From: Centropus unirufus
Taxonomy: Eukaryota; Chordata; Aves; Cuculiformes; Centropidae
Direction: 5' to 3'
Assembly (NCBI GenBank): GCA_013397695.1
Contig: VYZI01000134.1
Span: 1,619,170-1,683,169, forward strand
Length of the DNA: 64,000 nt
The notes under the pieces were generated by a model. It was given only the letters and a program-made list of their open reading frames with translations, had not been told where the DNA came from and ran no database searches. Shown here in pieces: positions 47,019 through 59,819 of the stretch (the first letter of the stretch is position 1; every line of letters begins with the position of its first letter). Both the position numbers and the translations under genes were made by a program.

Positions 47019-50000
47019 GTAATGCTGCAGGTCACCAGCAGTTGCCTGTGTCCTATGTATATATAGAATAAGTGCTATTTGAGGATAATCCTTCACGTCG
47101 GTGTTCCCAGGCAACTAAAGCCGTATTTATATACATAACTATGGTCTGGTTTTTCAGACATCCTGACCTGCCAGGAACTCTGAAAAAAGTCAGGCCAGTT
47201 AGCAGGTCGCCTGACTTGAGTTACTCCAAGCATGGAAAAACATGCCTATAGCTATTCAGTATAGGGAGATATATTTTTGGTCTGAATACCTGGCTCCTTG
47301 CTGTTCTCTTAAATGGAATATTTTTTACTGAAAGATGGTCTTACAAGTCTTTGGTTTAGATTTTATTCCAGTGCTCTTAATGGCAATTCCTGAATGTCTC
47401 TAAAAAACTAAGGAAGTTAAATGCTTTTGAAATGAATGTTCCACCATTAACAACTCTGTGGAAGTAAAGTTTTTCATTTCTTTTTCCTACCCTCCATGGA
47501 GTGGTTCTTGGTCTGGATATATTTAGAGAAGAGAGACTAGCACTTCTGGCTGTCCTTATGCACAGCTTCCATTGCTTCCCTCCTCAAGACAAGCCAAATG
47601 TGGTTCTGGTCAGAGGAAGAAGGTGTTACTGTCCTTAAACATGGAAGAAGTGACTTGCAACTTTCACGAATCAGTTGGTTTTGAACAGAAGAATTACAAT
47701 TCTTCTGTGATTTGAAGAGGTGGTTGTTTTTGGGGCTTCTTTTTGGAGAATGGTGACTGGGCATCGCAGTTCAGAGGCATAAGAGCTATTTTTGTGCAGT
47801 ACTGCATCCAAGACACCTAAATTATCCCAAGGCCATGGCACAGATAGCACATTAGAACTGACTTTTCAATCATTACAGGAATTAGAGTGAGGGATACTGT
47901 GTCTGATTTAAGAGGAATCTACCACATTTTTAGGAACAGGCCTTCCTCAACTTCAGGAAGAGCCAGCCTAGCCTAGCTCTGGCATGGCTACATTCTACAG
48001 CTTCCACAGTCAAACTGTTTCTGAGAACAACACTCCCAGAACCTTATCCAACCCCATATACCTAATTATTATACGAGTGATGCTGCAGCTTTGACACAGT
48101 TATGGTGCCTTTCACAGAGTTCATCTGCAAATGGTACAATTCTGACAAAAAGACAATTTTAACACCAGTTTTTAGCCTGAACAATGTCATTCTCATGACT
48201 GACATGAATGGAGAATACTTGTGGTAGGAGGTTGGATGAAGTCAACCCATATTTGCATGTTCTTAAAATAATGTCAAACAGGTTATTTTTTAAGACAAAA
48301 GTATGCGTCAGGTTAAGGAAGCTTTAGTTACACCTGTTATGAAGTAAATGAAAAGATATTTTTAAAATATATTAATGTAAAAATATACTTGAGTTATCCT
48401 TGACTTTCTGTAGCTTTTACCCATGAGATTCCCTTTTTTTCCAGTCATATTTAGGTTGGTTTTGCTTTGCCTGCAACACATGTCTTTGTTTTATGTACAG
48501 GGGGCACAGATCATTGTATTTCCTGAAGATGGAATCCATGGCTTCAACTTCACCAGAAGCTCCATTTATCCCTACTTAGATTTTGTCCCTCACTCACAGT
48601 CTGTGAAGTGGAATCCATGCAGAGAATCTTACCTATTCAATGACACAGAGGTAAGTGTAGGAGTGATTTCTGCAGAGATTTGTGCTTCTAGTGGGAAATC
48701 AGCTAGATTAGTTTTGCTTGGGGAAGTAAGCAAGAAATTTAACAACTTGTAGTGCCAGGTTCTGTCTTCATGGACACTATTTATGCAGGGGAAGGTTTTA
48801 GACACATATGTGCAAGATTATCTTGTTTAGGAACCATCTGGATTTGTCATCTCCCCACCAACAAAATGGTAATTCCTCTCTAATGAGAGACCTTGTGTGA
48901 GCCTGGGTAGCCAAGAAGGCCAGTGGCATCTTGGTCTGTATCAGAAACAGCGTGACCAGCAGAGCCAGGAAGGTGATTCTGCCCCTCTACTCGGCACTGG
49001 TGAGGCCACACCTCAAATCCTATGTGCAGTTCTGGGCTTCTCACTACAGGAAGGACATTGAGGTGCTGGAGCGTTTCCAGAGAGGAGCAGCAAAGCTGGG
49101 GAAGGGGCTGGAGAACAAGAGGAACAACTGAGGGAGCTAGGGTTATTTGGTCTGGAGAAGAAGAGGCTGAAGGGAGACCTTATCACTGCTTACACCTGAA
49201 TGAAAGGAGGTTGTGGAGAGATGGGTGCTGGTCTCTTCCCCCAAGTGACAAGTGATAAGACAAGGGGAATGGCCTCAGGCTGTGCACAGATCTTGCACAG
49301 ACCAGGTGTGATTACAGAAGATGTGATGTGCAAGGTACAAAAGTTGTATTTTCGTTGACTGTTCTGAATGCAAAGGGAAAATAGCTGTGCTTTGCGATAC
49401 GGATTATTTATTCCTATTAAGGTTGCAGTGGTCAATATAATGAAAGTGACTACTTGTGCATGTGCCGACAAAGCAGAATTTGTGTGCAACCCTTAACTGC
49501 AGTTGTAAATGGTGACCAGCTGTGACCTATGAAGCTTTACTACCAGTCATCTTGCACAACCAAAAACTTAGCTTGCCATTCAGATTTTATTTAGAGATTG
49601 CGGTACTGGCAGCCTTTGGTGCAGCTCTCTCTGGCTTGGGATAAACATCCCAGTGTTACCACAGTCTGTAGTTTTTCATATTTATTTTCTGTAGCTAAGA
49701 AAAACCTGTTTAATTCTGCTTCTCTTAATATGTAGCCAGTAATCACTTTTTTAAAAATTCAGGGTAAAACCATCTAGTTGCAGGAACGGAAGCCATTGGG
49801 TAGGTGTAAATTATAATTAAAAGTTTGTGGCTCTGGAGGCACACACAGATCAGTTATACGTCCTTCTCAAAGCTTTCAGTGGATCTATCGTGTTTTAAAG
49901 CCATTGTTGCTCCTGCAACAGTCAGAAGGTTCTGAAAATTAATGCCCTTGAAATGGAGAAATTTATTGGAATGGAAATTTATTTATTTACTTATCCAGAA

Positions 50001-51435
50001 ACAAAACTCAGATATTTCAAAGCTATTTTGAAATCAGTACCTGAAATACTTTTCAATCTGGAATCTACTGGTTCTAACAGCTGATGTCACAAAATCATCA
50101 GTACCTTTACATTTTACAGCTGAGGTCAAATATATTCAATTTCTAGTTGATAATAATAATTGTAGAAGTGTTAAATATGTCATAGCCGTGTACGTAAAAC
50201 TTAACCTTCCAAGTTCTGAAAGGTTTACATGTCCCCATACTGTTCTCCAGGTTCTTCAGCGCCTGAGCTGCATGGCACTGAAGAACAAAATATTCCTTGT
50301 GGCCAACTTAGGAACTAAACAGCCCTGCGAGCGCACTGATCCTCACTGTCCATCTGATGGGAGATACCAGTTCAACACCGATGTGGCGTTCAGCGATGAC
50401 GGGGTGCTGATAGCCACGTACCGCAAACACAATCTGTATTTTGAATACGCTTTTGATACCCCTCCAGAACCTGACTATAAACTCTTTGATACCCCTTTTG
50501 CTGGCCAGTTTGGCATGTTCACTTGCTTTGATATACTCTTCTTTGAGCCAGCCGTGAACCTCATCAGGCAATACAATTTGAAACAAGTTGTGTATCCGAC
50601 TGCCTGGATGAACCAGCTCCCGCTCCTGGCTGCTGTAGAATTTCAACAAGCCTTTGCGACAGCTTTCAACGTCAATGTTTTAGCAGCTAACATCCACCAC
50701 CCTACCTTGGGCATGACAGGGAGTGGGATATACACTCCAGTCAAATCATTCATCTACCACAATATGGAAAGTTTTGGTGGCAAGCTCATAGTAGCAGAAA
50801 TTCCGGTGGTTACCACGGATTACAAAACTGATTTGGAGAGAAATGAAAGATTCGGTGAGAACTTACATCACTCATGTAAGACTTTGACAAGTGCTCCACT
50901 GGATGATCAAGTTTGCATTAAGGAAGGACAAGAGACCCACAGCAGAGGATCAGGAAAAGGAAATGAACAGTTACCTCCCCTGTTTTATGCAGAAATGATG
51001 TATGACAACTTCACTTTTGTTCCTGTATGGGGGGAAAATGGAGAGGTCCAAGTGTGTGCCAACACCCTCTGTTGTTACTTAAATTATCAGCGAGCTGTTC
51101 TGACTGATGAATTATATGCTTTGGGGGTTTTTGATGGGCTTCACACGGTGCATGGCACGTATTATGTACAGGCCTGTGCGTTAGTTAAGTGTGGTGGTTT
51201 CAGCTTCAGCACTTGTGGACAGGAGGTTACAGAAGCCACGGCTGTGATAGATTTCCAGCTCTGGGGAAACTTCAGTACCCGTTATATCTTCCCCTTACTG
51301 CTGACATCTGGTATTACCTTGGACTATGCTGATCACAGGGGCTGGAAAAACAACCACTATTTCATGAGCAAAAATAGAACATCTACTGGCCTACTGACAG
51401 CTGCTCTGTATGGACGATGGTATGAAAAGGACTAG
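46788..51435 (+). CDS. BTD: Biotinidase, secreted nitrilase-family amidase
   Basis: Biotinidase hydrolyses biocytin and biotinyl-peptides, releasing biotin for recycling; it acts in serum and along the secretory pathway. Coding exons 46788-47018, 48501-48650 and 50251-51435 join in phase 0 to 521 residues (human 543). The nitrilase triad is intact: E86 in FPEDG, K186 in YRKHNLYFE and C219 in FTCFDILF. Diagnostic blocks such as YPTAWMNQLPLLAA, GMTGSGI and FDGLHTVHGTYYVQ follow. A signal peptide core (LSICLFCYQVVLG) precedes HYIAAVYEHESILSPNP. Sequons lie at N93, N124, N380, N467 and N502; the first four sit where human sequons sit. The start is uncertain: an upstream coding exon may exist, and the second ATG at 46800 has a better context. 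It shares the CpG promoter with HACL1 and converges with ANKRD28. No break was found, so it should be functional. Confidence 0.96.
47019..48500 (+). other. BTD: BTD intron 2
   Basis: A 1.5-kb intron with no recognised repeat or gene. It ends in the pyrimidine-rich tract before TTATGTACAG. Confidence 0.8.
48501..48650 (+). CDS. BTD: BTD coding exon 3
   Basis: Exactly 50 codons, GAQIIVFPEDGIHGFNFTRS onward to YLFNDTE. It includes the catalytic glutamate (E86) and two N-glycosylation sequons. Acceptor GTACAG, donor GTAAGT. Confidence 0.97.
48651..50250 (+). other. BTD: BTD intron 3
   Basis: A 1.6-kb intron containing one CR1 fragment (48899-49288) in gene orientation. The rest is AT-rich unique sequence. 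Confidence 0.8.
48899..49288 (+). mobile_element. CR1 LINE internal fragment lacking the 3' end
   Basis: It contains the ORF2 C-terminal region (ALVRPHLKSYVQFWASHYRK, LERFQRGAAKLGKGLE) up to the ctcttcccccaagtgacaag block. It then stops at about 49288 without the usual CR1 3' end, so it is truncated at both ends. Plus-oriented, in BTD intron 3. Confidence 0.92.
50251..51435 (+). CDS. BTD: BTD terminal coding exon
   Basis: 394 codons plus TAG, from VLQRLSCMALKNKIFLVANL to LYGRWYEKD. It carries the catalytic lysine (K186) and cysteine (C219) and the C-terminal vanin-like domain. The acceptor is TCTCCAG. The frame stays open for 21 codons into the intron, but the border is fixed by homology to human NDTE/VLQRLSCMA. 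Confidence 0.98.
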   Translation, partial: VLQRLSCMALKNKIFLVANLGTKQPCERTDPHCPSDGRYQFNTDVAFSDDGVLIATYRKHNLYFEYAFDTPPEPDYKLFDTPFAGQFGMFTCFDILFFEPAVNLIRQYNLKQVVYPTAWMNQLPLLAAVEFQQAFATAFNVNVLAANIHHPTLGMTGSGIYTPVKSFIYHNMESFGGKLIVAEIPVVTTDYKTDLERNERFGENLHHSCKTLTSAPLDDQVCIKEGQETHSRGSGKGNEQLPPLFYAEMMYDNFTFVPVWGENGEVQVCANTLCCYLNYQRAVLTDELYALGVFDGLHTVHGTYYVQACALVKCGGFSFSTCGQEVTEATAVIDFQLWGNFSTRYIFPLLLTSGITLDYADHRGWKNNHYFMSKNRTSTGLLTAALYGRWYEKD

Positions 51436-54175
51436 CACAGATATCTGACTGAATTAGAAAACAACTGCCTGTACGTTCAGAGTATGTATCTTAACATAAG
51501 TGGTTAACGTCTGTACTTCTTAGAGCTTCAGGTATGCTTGTTCCATGACTGACTGATGAGATTTCACGTTTGGAATGGTAAGCTTAACCTAAAAGGCTGT
51601 AAGGACAGGCTGTACCTTGGTAGCTTATGTCCTACCAGAAGTAAAAGAACTGCCTTGCAAAGAAAAAGGCTTATTGCAATGTGTTGAGATGTTTTGTACT
51701 GGGAAAATAATATTTCTCATTTCAACTGAATTTTTTCTTTGCATTGAACCTTTGGGTTTCTGGGGTTTGTGGAAAATGGCTGTAAAAGGAAGAAAAATAG
51801 GGCCGGGAATGAAGGGACAAATACTGCCATGCATGAATACGTACAAATACATAACATGCATGAAACTATGTATGTGTAGATGTAGCTTGCATATAGTGAG
51901 GTTTTGATGTCTGATTAGGGTGCTGGGATCTATTCTTTTTTTCTCTTATGAGTCAAAACCCCTGCAATGTAATCACTGCCATTTACCGACCCTTGGTTGT
52001 CTGTAATCCTGTTTGAAAACCCAGTGAGTTTTCTCTATACTTTTAGCAGCAACTGAACAGTTCAGTTGTGAGCATCTGTGGAACAGCTGGTCTGAGGCAG
52101 AAGATATCAAATGACTGAAAACCTAGACTGCATTAAGACATAATTTCCAGCCTCCAGTGCAAGGAATTGCGTTCAAAGAAAACCTCAGCAATGAACATCA
52201 ACAACCTCGTGAAGTTCTTTACCTCTTCCTGATTAAGAGAGGCTATTTTAAGACAGGTTTGACTTTAAGGCATCTTACACATTGTCCATAAATTCATTCA
52301 ATGTGAGCTGTCAAAAGTATTTAATGAATTGTGGGATAGCAAGGATTTCACCCATTTTTACACCGTTCTTTCCAGGGCAGTAACGAGATGAAGTGCTATA
52401 AATATCGTACTGCAGTGCCGAACTGTTCTGCTGCAGTGAAGAAGGTGGGAAGAGAATAGTCAAAGGGTATTTGTTTGGGGTTAGATTCAGAGAAGGTAAT
52501 TTATTCTCAAGCATTTTAATTTTTTCTGGTCTTACTAGCCGTTATGACTTCATCTGCATCATGACATAAACACAGCTGTTCCTTTGGGGAGGCCTCACTT
52601 TCCTCTTCCTCAGTCAGTTGCATTCTAATGGCCAAGAGGAGTAGTGATGCACAGGGCACTACAGCGAGACCTTCAAGTCTGCGTTTTGATGGTCTGAGTC
52701 AGTTCTGAGACATCCTCAAACTCAAACCACTATGGCAGCTGCAAGCACGTGTATTGAAAGGTGCTCAACCAGTTCCTGCTTTGAACCAACTCACTTTTGG
52801 TTTCAGAAAGCAAAACCACTAAGAAGTTGCTGAATTTCTGCCTCAGGGTTTCTTAGTTATTTATACACAATAAGTAGGTAAGTATTTATGATCTTGGGTT
52901 CTATCAAACCTTCCTTATCCAAGCTGTATTATTCTGAGCCAGCACAGTCATGCTCACATTTGTTTACCTTGCAGCATATATGGGACAAAATATGGGGAGG
53001 GGAATAGTCTCCATCTCGTTGAACTTTAACTTGCTGATGTAAGGTAGTCCATCCCAGCACAGGGTTATTACAAATTGTTCATTTTTTGCCCCCACAGGCA
53101 GTGCCAGTCAGAAGTCAGAGACAACAGTGGCACCCAAGAATGATCAAACAAACTCGTGGTAGAAGAGAATAGAAAGGATGAATTCAGTAACATGGTAATA
53201 GGAGTCTAAGAAAGATTTCTTTAAACCATGGAGACAGCTTGAATATCAACGTTTAGCAGGGATGGAAAAGACATGACAATGTAGGATGGGAATCCTTAAA
53301 TTTTGCTTTACAGCTATTTAAGATACCTAAGCTATTCTTTTACCATAAAAGAACATCTGAGTCCTCAGTGTCTTTTACATTCGGAGGCAACTCCCAGGTA
53401 CAATGAGAAGAAAACCTGCACATCCATCACTTGACAAGGCTCAGAAACGGATTTGTTTCATTCTGTTGAGAATCTGAAAAGCAAAAATTTTGGTTGCTTC
53501 TATTGCAATTTTAATGAAAAAAAAGAATGTGAGGCACATCTCTGCTCTTTCAATGTTTAATGATACAAGCAATATTAAGACAGCTTGAAAGGCTCTTTGC
53601 ATTCCATATTATTCAACTGTTTACAGTTACTTGGTGAAATACTGCAAGATTCCTTTCCCAACCTCGGCTTGAAAATTGCTAAAACATAGCATGGAATGGA
53701 AGGAGCTCAGTTTATCCTAATGTGAAATAACTCATGGCACCAGGGAAGCATGGATAATTTAGATACAGCTTTATTTGAAGACAACGAACAGTGCTGAAGA
53801 GAGCAGGATACCAGGCTGGAAAGAGTTGTGAGAAGTCTTCAAGTTGCAAGCAGGGACATTCATGATCTTCCCTTGAAAGGAACATTCAGTTGTGAGACAA
53901 GTGATAGCGGCACGAAAAAGCTCACAGCTTGAAGATATCAGTCCCAGGGGTAATTGTTTTCCCTCCTTGGGATTTCCTTGCGCTTTAGATGAGTGAACAA
54001 CTGAAAGAAACACTCTTTCCCAGGTGGCCATTTTAGGCAGGTTTCCTCTCGGTGGGCAGGTGAGGATTTGTGGATCAGGCTAAAGGCCTGGGTGACAGTT
54101 ACAGCATCCAGGCAGGTGTTTGCTTCTCCTGTTATGCAATAACACAGAGGGATTTTTGTGATATGGCTTACAGAT

Positions 54176-54876
54176 CAGGCTGGGGCAATCCACGGTTTCA
54201 ATACAGGATGGGGATGAGTGATTGAGAGCAGCAGCCCTGCAGAGAAGGACTTGGGGGTGCTGATGGATGAGACGCTTGACATGAGTCAGCAATGTAGGCT
54301 TGCAGCGCAGAAGGCCAAACGTGTCCTGGGCTGCATCAAAAGCAGCATGGCCAGCAGGGAGAGGGAGGTGATCCTCCCTCTGTACTCCTCTTGTGAGATC
54401 CCACCTGGATCCCATCCTGTTCTGGAGTCCCCAACATATGTATATGGAACTGTTTGAACAGGTTCAGAGGAGGCTACAAAGATGATCCGAGGGCTGGAGC
54501 ACCTCTGCTATGAGGACAGGCTGAGAGCTGGGGTTGTTCAGCCTGGAGAAGACTCTGGGGAGACCTTATAGGAGCCTTCCAGTACCTGAAGGGAGCCCAT
54601 AGGAAAGCTGGGGAAGGACTTTTTACAAGGGTGTGTAGTGCTAGGGAGAGGGGGAATGGGTTTAAATTGGAGAGAGGAAAATTTGGATTAAGACATTAGG
54701 AAGAAATTCTTCATGATGAGGGTGGTGAGGCACTGGCACAGGTTGCTCTGGGAAGTATTCTGGGAAGGCCAGGTTGGATGGGACTTTGGATGGGTCTGCT
54801 GGGAGGTGTCCCTGCCCATGGCAGGGGGTTGGATGATCTTTAAGGTCCCTTCCAACCCAACCCATTCTATGAGAAT
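54176..54876 (+). mobile_element. CR1 LINE 3' fragment, about 700 bp
   Basis: It starts near ctggggcaatccacggtttc and continues through gcagagaaggacttgggggt and the broken ORF2 C-terminus to the 3' end gatctttaaggtcccttcca...cccattctatga. It is plus-oriented and closely resembles the copy at 61264-62172, suggesting the same subfamily. Confidence 0.94.
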
Positions 54877-56160
54877 AATGGGATATTTCCTTAAGAATAG
54901 CAAATTCTTTTGCCATTTCAAATGAATGCACAATGGTTCCTTTGTGCTTAATGTGTTTCAAAACATACAGGTATTCCAGGGAGAAAAGGACTCCAGGAAA
55001 ATGAAAAAGCTGATGCTACCAGCTTAACAAAAAGGCTGGTACTTTGTCTCTTCACACTTAACATCTTGGGTTTCAGTCTGCAGAGGACACCCATAGTTTA
55101 TAAATTCCTGTCTTGTCCAATTTAGAATCACAGCTAATTTATATAAAGAAGTTTTTATTCTAATTGGAAAGAATTTTTCTCCAACCTTCCCACCAACCTC
55201 TGCAGCATGAAAAGATTATAAGGAAGTTATCACAAGTCAGTGAGAGATGGCAATAATTGCCAGTTGGTCTTGGATTTAACGATTTCTCTGAATTTGCTGG
55301 ACCACCTTCAAGAATTTAAACACTTCCTCCTCATATTGAAATGGATTTTGCTGAGTTTAAATCCAGAACTACTGAAGTCTTCTTTTAAATTTAAACTACT
55401 AATTAAGAGATTATAAAGGCCTTCTCTCCAAGGTTATTAGTCCGATTCCAACCAGGACTGGGTTATCAGGGATCACTGCTTTTTAACCAAAATCATGATG
55501 GCATTTCTTTTGGGAGGTGGATATGAACCATCTGCAGAATCACAGAGCAAAGCGGTGGGAGAGGAGGAGGGATTCTTCGGGAGCTCCCTCACTGCCCTGT
55601 CGCACACTGAGCCAAGGAGCATGTCCTCCATAAACACTCGGCCATTTTTATTTAGATCCCATTTTTTAAGATGTCAACCTGACTGATCCAAACCTGGAAT
55701 TAAGCAACAGGGCCTCCCTGGACACATCTACCACTGATAAAGTTGTTCCATGATTATGCACATGAAAAGACTTCTCACCCGAGGACCTGCCAGGCCACAG
55801 CTTCATTGTGTGGCGTTCCCTGCTGCTCACACAACCCTCGTGCAGGGGGATGTGCTCACCCAGTCACTGCGGGGTTCACAGAGCGCTCCCCATGAACACT
55901 TGCTCATAAGAAAGAAGCTGAGCTACCAGAGCACCACCTGCATCACCTCAAACCAACTGGGTTTCATGAACATTCTCATTTTTGTCCTTTCTTCTGATAA
56001 ACTAGTGTATAAATAGGATGTTGTTCTAGATTACCACAGTAGTTGTTTTTAAATAGACACAAGTCAGGAAGACAAATTCCCCTCAAAGCCAGAATTACTG
56101 GGTGGAAGAACCAGTAAATATAATTTCATGTTCACTTCTAGTCATTCATACAGCTTAGGT

Positions 56161-56188
56161 TACAGCTTTGGGATTACAGCTTTGGGAT
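56161..56188. repeat. 14-bp tandem duplication
   Basis: Two perfect copies of TACAGCTTTGGGAT (56161-56174 and 56175-56188). Confidence 0.85.
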
Positions 56189-56763
56189 CTTTAGCGACCT
56201 TTGTGTTAACATTAAAAGGAGCAAACCTTTGAAGTAATTAATTTTTAAATAATAACCTGTTAACCTAAACATTTATTACTCATTTCAACTGGTAGACAAG
56301 TCAGTATTTTAAACAAGAACATGAACAGCGAGGGCAAAAGAACCCAAAGAACCCGAAGAACCCCAACCAAAAGGCAAGTTTAAAAAGTGCATATTTCCAG
56401 CTCCAATTGTCCCAAATATATTTATTTGGCTATTTTGGAGATCTCTGGGGAAGCAGGGAAGAGTAACAGGAGGAAATCCAAAGCAGGATAGAAAGGGATT
56501 TTGTCAGAAATGACAAGAAAAACCTTTTTTATTAGAGCAGGGCGGGAGGCGGACTGATTCTTCACAGCATTTCTGCTACCCCTACACTCTTCACAGCTCA
56601 GCCTAGGAAGGGAATGCTAACCTGGCATTTCCTCCTGCTGAACATTTTCCTGAGCACAGAAAAATCCCGTAAAACATCCCAAAAATCAAAGCACACAGAG
56701 CTGAGCCGAGCAGAACCAGTTGTTCTCATTCCTGAAGTCTATTCAACTTTTTTTTTTTTCCAG

Positions 56764-56971
56764 AATAAAGAGGTCTGTTTACTCTGGACGCGCTGCTTCA
56801 GTGGCCTCGCCAAGGCCTGCTGCTCCCTCTTGGTGACAATCCAAGAGACTGTTTGGATGAAGGTTGCAACAATAACTGTGCCCATGTCATCTGTACAAAA
56901 AGAGAAGGAACTCTGTCAGAAAGATGGAGGCTCCAGTATCATCTTCAGGAAATGCAGAGCCCTCTGCTCAG
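56764..56971 (+). other. Orphan exon-like segment with strong splice-site matches
   Basis: A long pyrimidine run ending TTTTCCAG (56756-56763) is followed by 208 bases and then CTCAG/GTACGA (donor 56972-56973). One plus frame is open throughout (NKEVCLLWTRCFSGLAKACC and onward, Cys-rich), and a second is open for most of it. I do not recognise a family. It could be an exon of an unannotated or non-coding transcript, or chance. It lies between the convergent BTD and ANKRD28 genes. Confidence 0.25.
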
Positions 56972-57580
56972 GTACGAACGGTTCTTTCCCAGTTAAAAGA
57001 AAAAAAAAATAATAAAAAAAGAATAAATACTCCCTCCTCCCACCCCAGCATCATTTGTCTCGCACAAACAAGGAACCTTCTGTTCCTTGACCCCTCATTA
57101 AGAAAGTGCTCTCTGACCACCATGTTCTTTACGCAAATCACGTTCCACTTCTGGAATACAACCACATTCCAATAATAGGCCCAGCTATCACTTACAATGC
57201 ACAATTCAGGTCCTACCCAAACTGCCAGGTAGCAGCAGAGGCTTGTGGGGCTCGGGTTCTTGTTTTTCTTTAAATTTGGAACAACCAAATCCATGCAAAT
57301 TGCAATCTGCTGCCTGAGTACTTTTTAATGAGGAGATGGATGAGCTACACAAATCATGTAACTGTTTATTCCTAAATGGAATTAATGACTTGTAATAAAA
57401 AAGACACATCTTCATAAAACTTAAAAGTAGTGCAACTTCATGCAGCAAAAAAGGTTTCTTCCTCAAAAAGGGAGCAATTATGAAAGGGAAGAGGCACGAT
57501 TTCTGGCTGACATAAGGAAACAAAGGTGTCTGACAGCGCTGTTCTCAGCATTTGCCTGTATTCCATATCCAAATCTAACT

Positions 57581-57612
57581 TTGGAACCAACGCCTTTGGA
57601 ACCAACGCCTTT
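57581..57612. repeat. 16-bp tandem duplication
   Basis: The unit TTGGAACCAACGCCTT occurs twice back to back around 57581-57612, in intergenic sequence. Confidence 0.75.
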
Positions 57613-57800
57613 GGAATTTTCTCTCCTGTCACCCAGCGGATGTGAACAGTTCTTCCCTGTCCTGCTGATTTTTTGAAGAAGACCGGTGTGTCCTTTCCTG
57701 TAGCCTTGCCTTAGGGCTGCAAACACCACGCTTGCTCAGAGGGAATGGCTTGTCTTGTAGTCAAAAAGAAAGTAGCAGAGCTAAGAAAGGCCTGTTTATA

Positions 57801-58122
57801 GACTCACAGAATGGTTTGAGTTGGAAGAGACCTTAAAGATCATCCACTTCCAACCCCCCGGCCATAGGCAGGAACACGTCCTGCTGGACCAGGTTGCTTC
57901 AGGTCCCATCCAACCTGGCCTTGAACACCTCCAGGGAAAGGGCATCCACAACCTCCCTGGGCAACCTGTACCAGTGCCTCACCGCTCCCACCGTGAAGAA
58001 TTTCTTCCTAGCGTCTGATCTAAATCTTCCCCTCACCAATTTAAGCCATTCTCCCTCATCCTATCGCTGGGCACCCCTGTAGAAAGTCCTTCCCCAGCTG
58101 TCTTTTATGTTGCCTTCAGGAT
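57801..58122 (-). mobile_element. CR1 LINE 3' fragment
   Basis: It begins with the reverse-complemented 3' end (ctcacagaatggtttgagtt, agaccttaaagatcatcc) and continues through cacctccagggaaagggcat and tcaccgctcccaccgtgaag to the cttccccagctg block. Minus-oriented, between BTD and ANKRD28. Confidence 0.93.
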
Positions 58123-58706
58123 AATCTCCTCAGTTCCTTCGAAGCAACACAAATGGGACAGTTCCATTAACAGAAATGGGCAGCTGTTACCTTTTAACCA
58201 ACAAGCAAGTTACTTGGCATTCTGATCCAGATCTTCCACAGGCCCATGAGGAAAAGCGGGTCTGTGCTGTTGCAACCTGTGTATTCACATCAATGCGGTG
58301 AATCTCAAGAGAGACCAACACGGGTTTTCCCAGCCCTGCCTGCATACTCCGCTGAGGCACGTGCGTCCCTCCCACACAGCCCCACACTTTGAAAGATTGA
58401 GAGAGAAAATAATACAGAAATCACAATCTCCCCAAAGTGCACAGACATAACTGTGTACACGAACAATGAACACAGGCACAGTTAAGAAACTAATAGTTAA
58501 AAGGAAGCCTAAAGGAATAAGAAAATAATTTAACATTTAAAACGGCTTTAAATATCAGACTGCTCACCTTGACTTCATAATTAAAATGCTGGCAATGCCT
58601 TTGCAAAGTAGATTTTATAAATTCTAACAGTTCAACAAAAGGGACTTTGTCGTTAGTGCTAAGCAGGTACAAATAAATTCTTCATTACTAGAACTCACAT
58701 TTGGGC

Positions 58707-58712
58707 TTTATT
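58707..58712 (-). terminator. ANKRD28: Candidate distal polyadenylation signal for ANKRD28
   Basis: AATAAA on the minus strand, followed about 35 bases later by a T-rich GAATTTATTTGTACC stretch that could serve as the downstream element. The choice among several signals is inference. Confidence 0.4.
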
Positions 58713-59807
58713 ATACTCCGTAAAATATACAGGAATCTGGAAGTACTGAAAGAGTGCAGGTAAATACAAGCAGTCACTATTTCTATGTGCATGCTTGTTA
58801 ATTCTGCAAAACCCCCACAAAATTATCAAATAGATCAAAATATTGTCCCGTGTTTCCACACTATGTTCAGAAAAGCAGCTGATAATTTACAATATCATAA
58901 AGATTTCCAGTTTCACAATACAAAAAGGATAAAAAGGAAATTGGAATCAGTTTGTAGTCATTTATTTGTACTTTACCAGGACACGCAAGGATTCCTTGCG
59001 TGTACATAAACAAATTCACTTGAAAAGTAACAGAGTTAAAGCAGAGCCAAATAAAGTAAATGTTCATATTGATCAGACAAGACTTCAGCTTACTCATGTC
59101 ATTTTTTCATTCTTCAGGCAATTAAAACCCAGAGTAGTCTGTTATAAATTAAAAAAAAATAATCTTCGGGCAAGTCTGAACTACGTGACAGGAACCTCTT
59201 CCTCCTGCTGGTTTTCTAAATGGAGCACAACAAAGATACACAGCTCTCCCCACAGACCAGACACTGCACTTTTGTTTTCTAATAGGGAAATAATACTTTT
59301 AAATTCACCTCCCCTCCCCCCTCCCACCTCCTCCCTTTGTAACTCCAGGGTTTTTTGGGAAAAAAAGTGATAGGGATACAACTGTAACTTACACACAAAG
59401 TTTTGATGTAAGGAAGTGGACAAATTATTGGAAAGACTTCTCAGTCACCACAGGGTTGTCAAGACATTTCAACTCCATTTTTATGCAATTTCATAGTTTT
59501 GAGTTAGGTATGTTTAAATTAAAAACCTCTCAATCCAAAACCCAAAGTTAAAAAAAAAGGTAAAACTGTGCAACAATCACTGCTTCCCCCCGCCCCATCT
59601 CCCACCCCTCCCCTCGTTTATTACACTGTACATTTTGTCACCCTGACTTCACCTTGTTAGCTGGTTTCATATTAATATTATAAAAGTAGGACAAGATCAT
59701 TTTCATTTCACTTAAAAGAAAACAGAACTTAAAAGCGCATCGGATTTCTTAATGGTGTCGGAAGGCTTTAAAATGATTAAAAAAGGAACAAACCAAAACA
59801 AAGAACA

Positions 59808-59819
59808 CCCCCCCCCCCC
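59808..59819. repeat. C12 homopolymer
   Basis: Twelve consecutive C residues on the plus strand inside the presumed ANKRD28 3' UTR; G12 in the transcript. Confidence 0.9.

Larger units (their letters stand above)
51436..56763. other. BTD 3' UTR and BTD-ANKRD28 intergenic sequence
   Basis: The left part must include the BTD 3' UTR. No canonical AATAAA was found within about 1 kb of the stop; an AGTAAA variant lies at 51639-51644. One CR1 copy lies at 54176-54876 and a 14-bp tandem duplication at 56161-56188. No gene was recognised. Confidence 0.6.

Noticed and set aside
50188..50250. In-frame ATG upstream of the BTD terminal exon
   Set aside because: The frame is open into intron 3, but TCTCCAG at 50250 and homology (NDTE/VLQRLSC) show that the exon begins at 50251.
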